Positions 59,549 to 64,000 of a DNA stretch of 64,000 bases are shown piece after piece. The translations under genes were made by a program, and so were the position numbers. How positions within the stretch are numbered: the stretch's first letter is position 1; the number at the start of each line of letters is the position of its first letter. Source of the DNA: Paralichthys olivaceus (lineage: Eukaryota; Chordata; Actinopteri; Pleuronectiformes; Paralichthyidae); contig NC_091096.1 in the NCBI RefSeq assembly GCF_024713975.1, forward strand, positions 6,203,501 to 6,267,500. Direction: 5' to 3'. The notes under the pieces were generated by a model, which did not search any database, was not told where the DNA came from, and saw only the letters and a list, made by a program, of their open reading frames with translations.

Positions 59549-60219
59549 CTACTTCGAAAAATGAGAAATATCCTGCTTGGCCTTTTCTGTGGAATGAGGC
59601 GTAACCTGTCTCTTGTGTGTGAGACGCTCTAAACAGTCCGGACTCATTTGTGATCCTCTGATTCTTTTACCTGTAAAAAAAAAAAACACACAATACATTA
59701 TTTATTATAGTTCCAAATGTTTCTACCATCATTCAGGAAATCAAAACTATAGCTTGATGGAGTTTAGGTGTCCACACATGGGGTTTTCAGATTCTAATCA
59801 TTCTGTGGTTTGACGAGTTTCTGCATGAAAAACAGAAAACAGGATGCTGCGTCACATCAAAGTCTGAGTCATCATTAATAATGTGATGGGAGATAAGGAA
59901 TCAAAGAGGGAAAAAAGCTACAGGTCATTTTAAAAAGGTCAGTTCATTGAATTCTTCAAGTTCAGCTTTCTGTCAGGAGTCCCAGAATTCCTGGCAACAT
60001 CCCAAAGATTCAGGTATTGTAACATCGTTACCAGCGTTACACATTAACCCCAGTCACAGACCTGAGCGTCATCATTTACAGCAGAAGTACAGACCTGTAA
60101 TCAGCAGACTGACACAGAAGACAGTCACAGTTATCTGCCCTTCCCCCGCTGGCTGGATGAGAAACTCCAGACTGGCACACCTGAGGCCATAATGACCTTT
60201 CTCACACCTGAAACACAGT

Positions 60220-60253
<34 letters not shown>

Positions 60254-60491
60254 GAGAGAGAGGGTCGTACTTGCAGTGGTGCTCATTAATGTCCACCAGA
60301 AACTTGCACTGTCCTTTGTTCAGACAGTAGTTGTCATAGGTGCTGTCACAGCTCTTTGTTGACCGCTTCACCACATGAGGGCGCTGTCCCCACTGCCCTG
60401 CATAGCCAACAACAGCGTCTCTTTCAAACGTTTGTTGACAACTGCAAACAACTATCTATTAATTTACTCCATTTTATTTTTGCAGGGATCT

Positions 60492-60552
<61 letters not shown>

Positions 60553-63129
60553 GACATCAACAGTAATAAAGAGCACAATAACTCTCTGCAGATAGAGAAG
60601 TGTAGTCTGGATGAGACGCTCTTGATAAGAACATGAGGCCAAAACAGGATAAACAGAGACGCTGTGGAACAGAGAATATAGAAGTATGTAGACTGATAAA
60701 AAAAAAAAAAACGTCTTTATAACTTGACTTCAACCTTTCACTTATACACTGGTACATGAAGTCTAAATGTGGCGTGACCCCCTGTTTCAGTCTGTACCTC
60801 TTTATATTATATAGGATGTTTTGATGAACCTGTTATTTCTCTAGTAGATTATTTTGGTTCGTTTAAAAAAAAAAAATCAATATGTCCAATGTTACCTGAC
60901 AAAAGTCCAGTTAATGGAGAAAATCTATTTTTTTTCTGGAAAAATATTCCGTCCTGAGTTTGACAAGCAAACAGCCGTGTTATTTTTAACATGACAAAAA
61001 AGACCGATTTACGATGAACATTAAAATGTTGAAAAAATGGATGCTTTGACAATGCATTTGCAACGTGATAATTTATTCTACAAACCCAAAATGATTTGTG
61101 ATGACAGAAAGAAAATTTGGGTGAGAAATGTCAGATTCCCTGCCAGCTTTTTTTAATCTCAACTGTGACGTGATGTGGTGTGGCCCACACGCATGTACCA
61201 GCCTGCACGACTGTATAACATGTAACGTTTGCAGATGCCCACATTCCTTCAGGCAGGGAAGAAAAACACGCAAATGTGGATGCAAGCCGTATCTAGTTAC
61301 AGCTGCTCATGAAAGGGGGTAAAATCCTGGCCTCTGGGTATCTGTTGTTGTCTTTCGTTGGCTGCAGAGATATTTTCTCTCTGTGTTTTCAGGGAGAGGA
61401 CGCCCGGTGGTTGTTGGGTGTTTCTAACGGTGCACATGCGGAGCTGAAAGTGGTGACAAAGCATTTTTTCGGATCTTCTAATGATTCACTAATCGTTCTG
61501 CCCGTTTACATCAATGACCACTGACTCATTCTAATGAGACACGTTCTTGCGAGGTGAAGGTGCAGAAACATAAAAGATCTTCTGTATATCAGACATGAGA
61601 TCGAGAAATGAGGAGACTCAACAAAGAGAGGAATAAAAATGTACCTGCATTAAATTACAAACAAACCGATGAAACTACAGTTGAGAAAGTACAATACTGA
61701 GGTACTTGTACTGCACTTCAATATTTCCCTCTTCTGTTAATAAAATCAAATATTACAGAAAAGAAAAATACGATATTAAAAAAAATGTCCCTGATACCTT
61801 GCTGCTGTAACACAAGAATATGAGAATTAAGTATATTCTATCTATCTATCTGTCTATCTATCATCTATCTGTCTATCCATCTATCCATCCATGTGTCATT
61901 TCATTTATCATGCCATGTCCTCACAGACTCATCTTGTGACCCTTCAGAGGGGGTCCGACCCTGAGGTTGTGGGGTGAAGACCATGTTCCCATTCATCAGA
62001 CGGTTTAATTAACTCTGTATATTATGTTGTGAAAACTTGACATTAACAATCTAATCGTGTCAGATAATTGTAAAATACTCTTTATTTCAAACTTGTAATG
62101 GAATACTTTACTATCTCCCTCCACTGTGGGCTACTGTAAGTTTATAATAAAGGATAAAATATACTGTTTCCCTCCTCTATACTGTTTGTGTTATACCTCT
62201 TCAACAATAGTAAATGACCTGAACAACAAATAAATAACAGATTTATATCCTTTCATATCATAAATTTTCCATTCGAGGTTAAATTGCCAACTCCCTCAGG
62301 CTCTGGGCGTCACCTCATTAACACAGGTATGTGCCCGAGTCCTTCATCTGACTCCAAAACTTCCACTCAGGTGGATTTCTGAAACTACTTGTTTCTGCAG
62401 AAACACACTGAGGTAGAAAAGGGAAATCCTCACAGAATAGAAACATTATCATCAAGTATCAGCAGAGGTAAAGGTAACTAAGTACTAAATACTAATCATT
62501 ACAGTACACTGGTAAATTACAGTCCATTTTCATTTCATGCTTCTGTTTCTGCAAAATAAGACCTTTTATTGACCTTTTTGTTTTATTTTCTGTCAATTTA
62601 AGTGCATTTCACATTTTCCTGATTTATAAATTGAGTGTTTGTTATTTTTACATTGCATTTAACTCCATTACTAAACGTAATGGAGTTAAATGCATTTGAG
62701 TAATAGTATAATGTTGTAGTACTCAGGTTCCTTTAGTCAAGTACAAGTTTAGTTGGACAATAAAGAGGAAAATTATTCAATAAAAGAAAAAAAATCACTA
62801 AATGCACTTAAAGGGGTCTAATGTAAAAAACGAAGTAATATATCTAAAGCTGTGGACCCTGTGAGTAATTATACTAGATTAGATTAAATTGTTTCATTCT
62901 ATTTAAAGAACTTTAACGAGACCTAAAAAGTTATATTGAGTACTTTCAGGTACTTTATACAGGTTACAGTTGAGTAGTTTACTCTATGTATTTAATTATT
63001 TTTCAGTGGCTTTAATATGTATTTAACTGACCAAGTCTAATCACAGCAGAGTCAAACTAAACCTGTGACCCTGACTTCTCTCAGGTAAACGTTAAAAACA
63101 CAACTTACCGATGTTTTACTGTTCCCCAT
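59549..63129 (-). CDS. ereg: Epiregulin-like EGF-family ligand precursor (5 coding exons)
   Basis: Exons: 63129-63109, 60661-60583, 60397-60271, 60207-60080, 59670-59549, all in phase, 158 aa (human EREG is 169). Exon 1 encodes MGNSKTS; exon 2 a hydrophobic signal segment (RLCLSCFGLMFLSRA); exon 3 the dibasic processing region (RPHVVKR) and EGF cysteines C50, C58, C64, C75; exon 4 C77 and C86 plus the membrane helix (about 101-119); exon 5 a basic tail ending HFSK. The EGF motif YCLNKGQCKFLVDINEHHCKC followed by GHYGLRC resembles epiregulin (YCL..GQC..LVD). Epigen (epgn) is the main alternative. It is expected to be shed and to bind EGFR/ErbB4. Exons 3-5 are secure. Exons 1-2 are tentative: the exon 2 donor (gttatt) is weak, but total phase and spacing agree. 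Confidence 0.75.
60080..60397 (-). CDS. ereg: ereg EGF-domain and transmembrane exons (3-4)
   Basis: Exon 3 (60397-60271) ends with donor gtacga after CHHxxK-type HHCK; exon 4 (60207-60080) starts after a long GT/pyrimidine tract acceptor and ends CTGTACTTCTGCT|gtaaat. Cysteine spacing is C-x7-C-x5-C-x10-C-x-C-x8-C, the canonical EGF pattern with one extra residue in the second loop. Reading through the exon 4 donor would stop at once (YFCCK then stop), so a form without the basic tail is conceivable. Confidence 0.88.
60213..60552 (+). repeat. CA, CT and AT microsatellites inside ereg introns
   Basis: CA/GA-type tract at 60213-60262 in the intron between ereg exons 3 and 4, forming the extended acceptor tract. 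A (CT)n(TA)n tract at 60493-60552 lies within 30 nt of the proposed exon 2 donor. Confidence 0.9.
61835..61890 (+). repeat. (ATCT)n tetranucleotide tract in ereg intron 1
   Basis: Interrupted tatc/tgtc units, about 55 nt. Confidence 0.85.
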
Positions 63130-63139
63130 GATTCTGAAC

Positions 63140-64000
63140 ACAGGTCTGTGACAGGAGGAGGCTCAGTGCTGCGTTCAGGTACACTGAGAGCCAGTTTGGG
63201 TTAGAGACGCTTCAGACCATTTAGTAATTTAACACTTTTAGGTAGAAGAGGCAGATACAGAAAGATTTTTAAAAAAACCAATGAGCTCTTCTGCAGTGTG
63301 GGTGTGGTGGCACACTCCTGTGGTTTGGACAATTTCACTCTTCAAAGACAAACGAAAACACAAAACCTGCAGGCAACACAAAAATTCAAGGAGGGGCTGT
63401 TTCTGTCTCCGTCGTCACATCGTGCTGATGGAAACTCAGATTATTCCAGGGATAGTTTTTAGTACCAGAGCAGATAGACACTATATAACCTGGTTAATTC
63501 TGAGCTAACCTGTAATATTTCTTTAATTGTATTTTCAGAAAAATGATACATGATAAGGGACTGTGTTTTAATTTCCTCTGTATTGTTTTAAATGATCACT
63601 ATGTAGACTTGTGCACACAACAGAATATTCATTCAAACACTTCATGATTAACAGAGAGCACCTTTGCCATTTGTTTCCATGTTTATTTATTCAGTTCATG
63701 TTCACTGACATGCAACCTGTGTTACATTAGAGACATTAATATTCAATTTTACAAGTGATTTCCTGTTGCAAGGCTCCTGGTTTGAGAACAATGATGAATG
63801 AAGAAACTTCATCGATAAGTTTCTGATAATGTGCGTTTGTGTTGATTCACCTTTTTAACTAAAGTCACTCAAGCAACATATAAATATTAATTTCCGTAAA
63901 TCTATGACAACCATTTAAATAAACACTACGTTCAATAAGTTAAATTCTATATTACAATAAATTAACATAATTTCTCCTCTGTTTTTAAAGGACAAAAAAA
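63140..64000. other. 5' flank of ereg, no gene found
   Basis: AT-rich sequence presumably including the ereg promoter. No clear TATA box or coding exon seen. Confidence 0.45.

Overview
The window is vertebrate nuclear DNA, most likely from a percomorph-type teleost fish. Genes are split into small exons with canonical GT-AG introns, codon usage is vertebrate, and intergenic DNA is AT-rich with many CA/TA/CCAT microsatellites. Several interspersed repeats resemble families common in spiny-rayed fish. No bacterial, phage or CRISPR features are present. I rebuilt exon chains by hand from splice sites and reading phase; all five gene models below have consistent phase from start to stop.

Layout. 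(1) 4.8-14.0 kb, minus strand: a complete 8-exon LIM-homeobox gene, best matched to lhx6 (309 aa). It is flanked by probable conserved non-coding elements. (2) 14.0-25.6 kb: no exon found; probable regulatory DNA and repeats. Mammals carry RBM18 and MRRF between LHX6 and PTGS1, and they are not seen here. (3) 25.7-32.6 kb, plus strand: a complete 11-coding-exon prostaglandin G/H synthase-1 gene (ptgs1/COX-1, 598 aa). All catalytic residues are present, but three drug-selectivity positions carry the COX-2-type residue. (4) 34.6-44.2 kb, minus strand, tail-to-tail with ptgs1: a complete 16-exon gene for a 1191-aa type I membrane protein. It has five Ig domains, a ~390-aa Ser/Thr/Pro/Gln-rich mucin-like stalk, one transmembrane helix and a ~260-aa cytoplasmic tail. 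I could not assign it to a named family. (5) 49.9-55.2 kb, minus: an amphiregulin-like EGF ligand precursor (areg, 244 aa). (6) 59.5-63.1 kb, minus: an epiregulin-like EGF ligand precursor (ereg, 158 aa).

How they relate. LHX6 is a forebrain interneuron and jaw transcription factor. PTGS1 makes prostaglandin H2. Areg and ereg are shed ligands of ErbB receptors, adjacent here as in the human 4q13 cluster. The lhx6-ptgs1 pair matches human 9q33. Finding the 9q33 pair and the 4q13 ligands within 60 kb is unusual relative to human. The main points for follow-up are the COX-2-like pocket of this COX-1, the unassigned Ig-mucin receptor, and inverted transposon copies flanking one of its exons.
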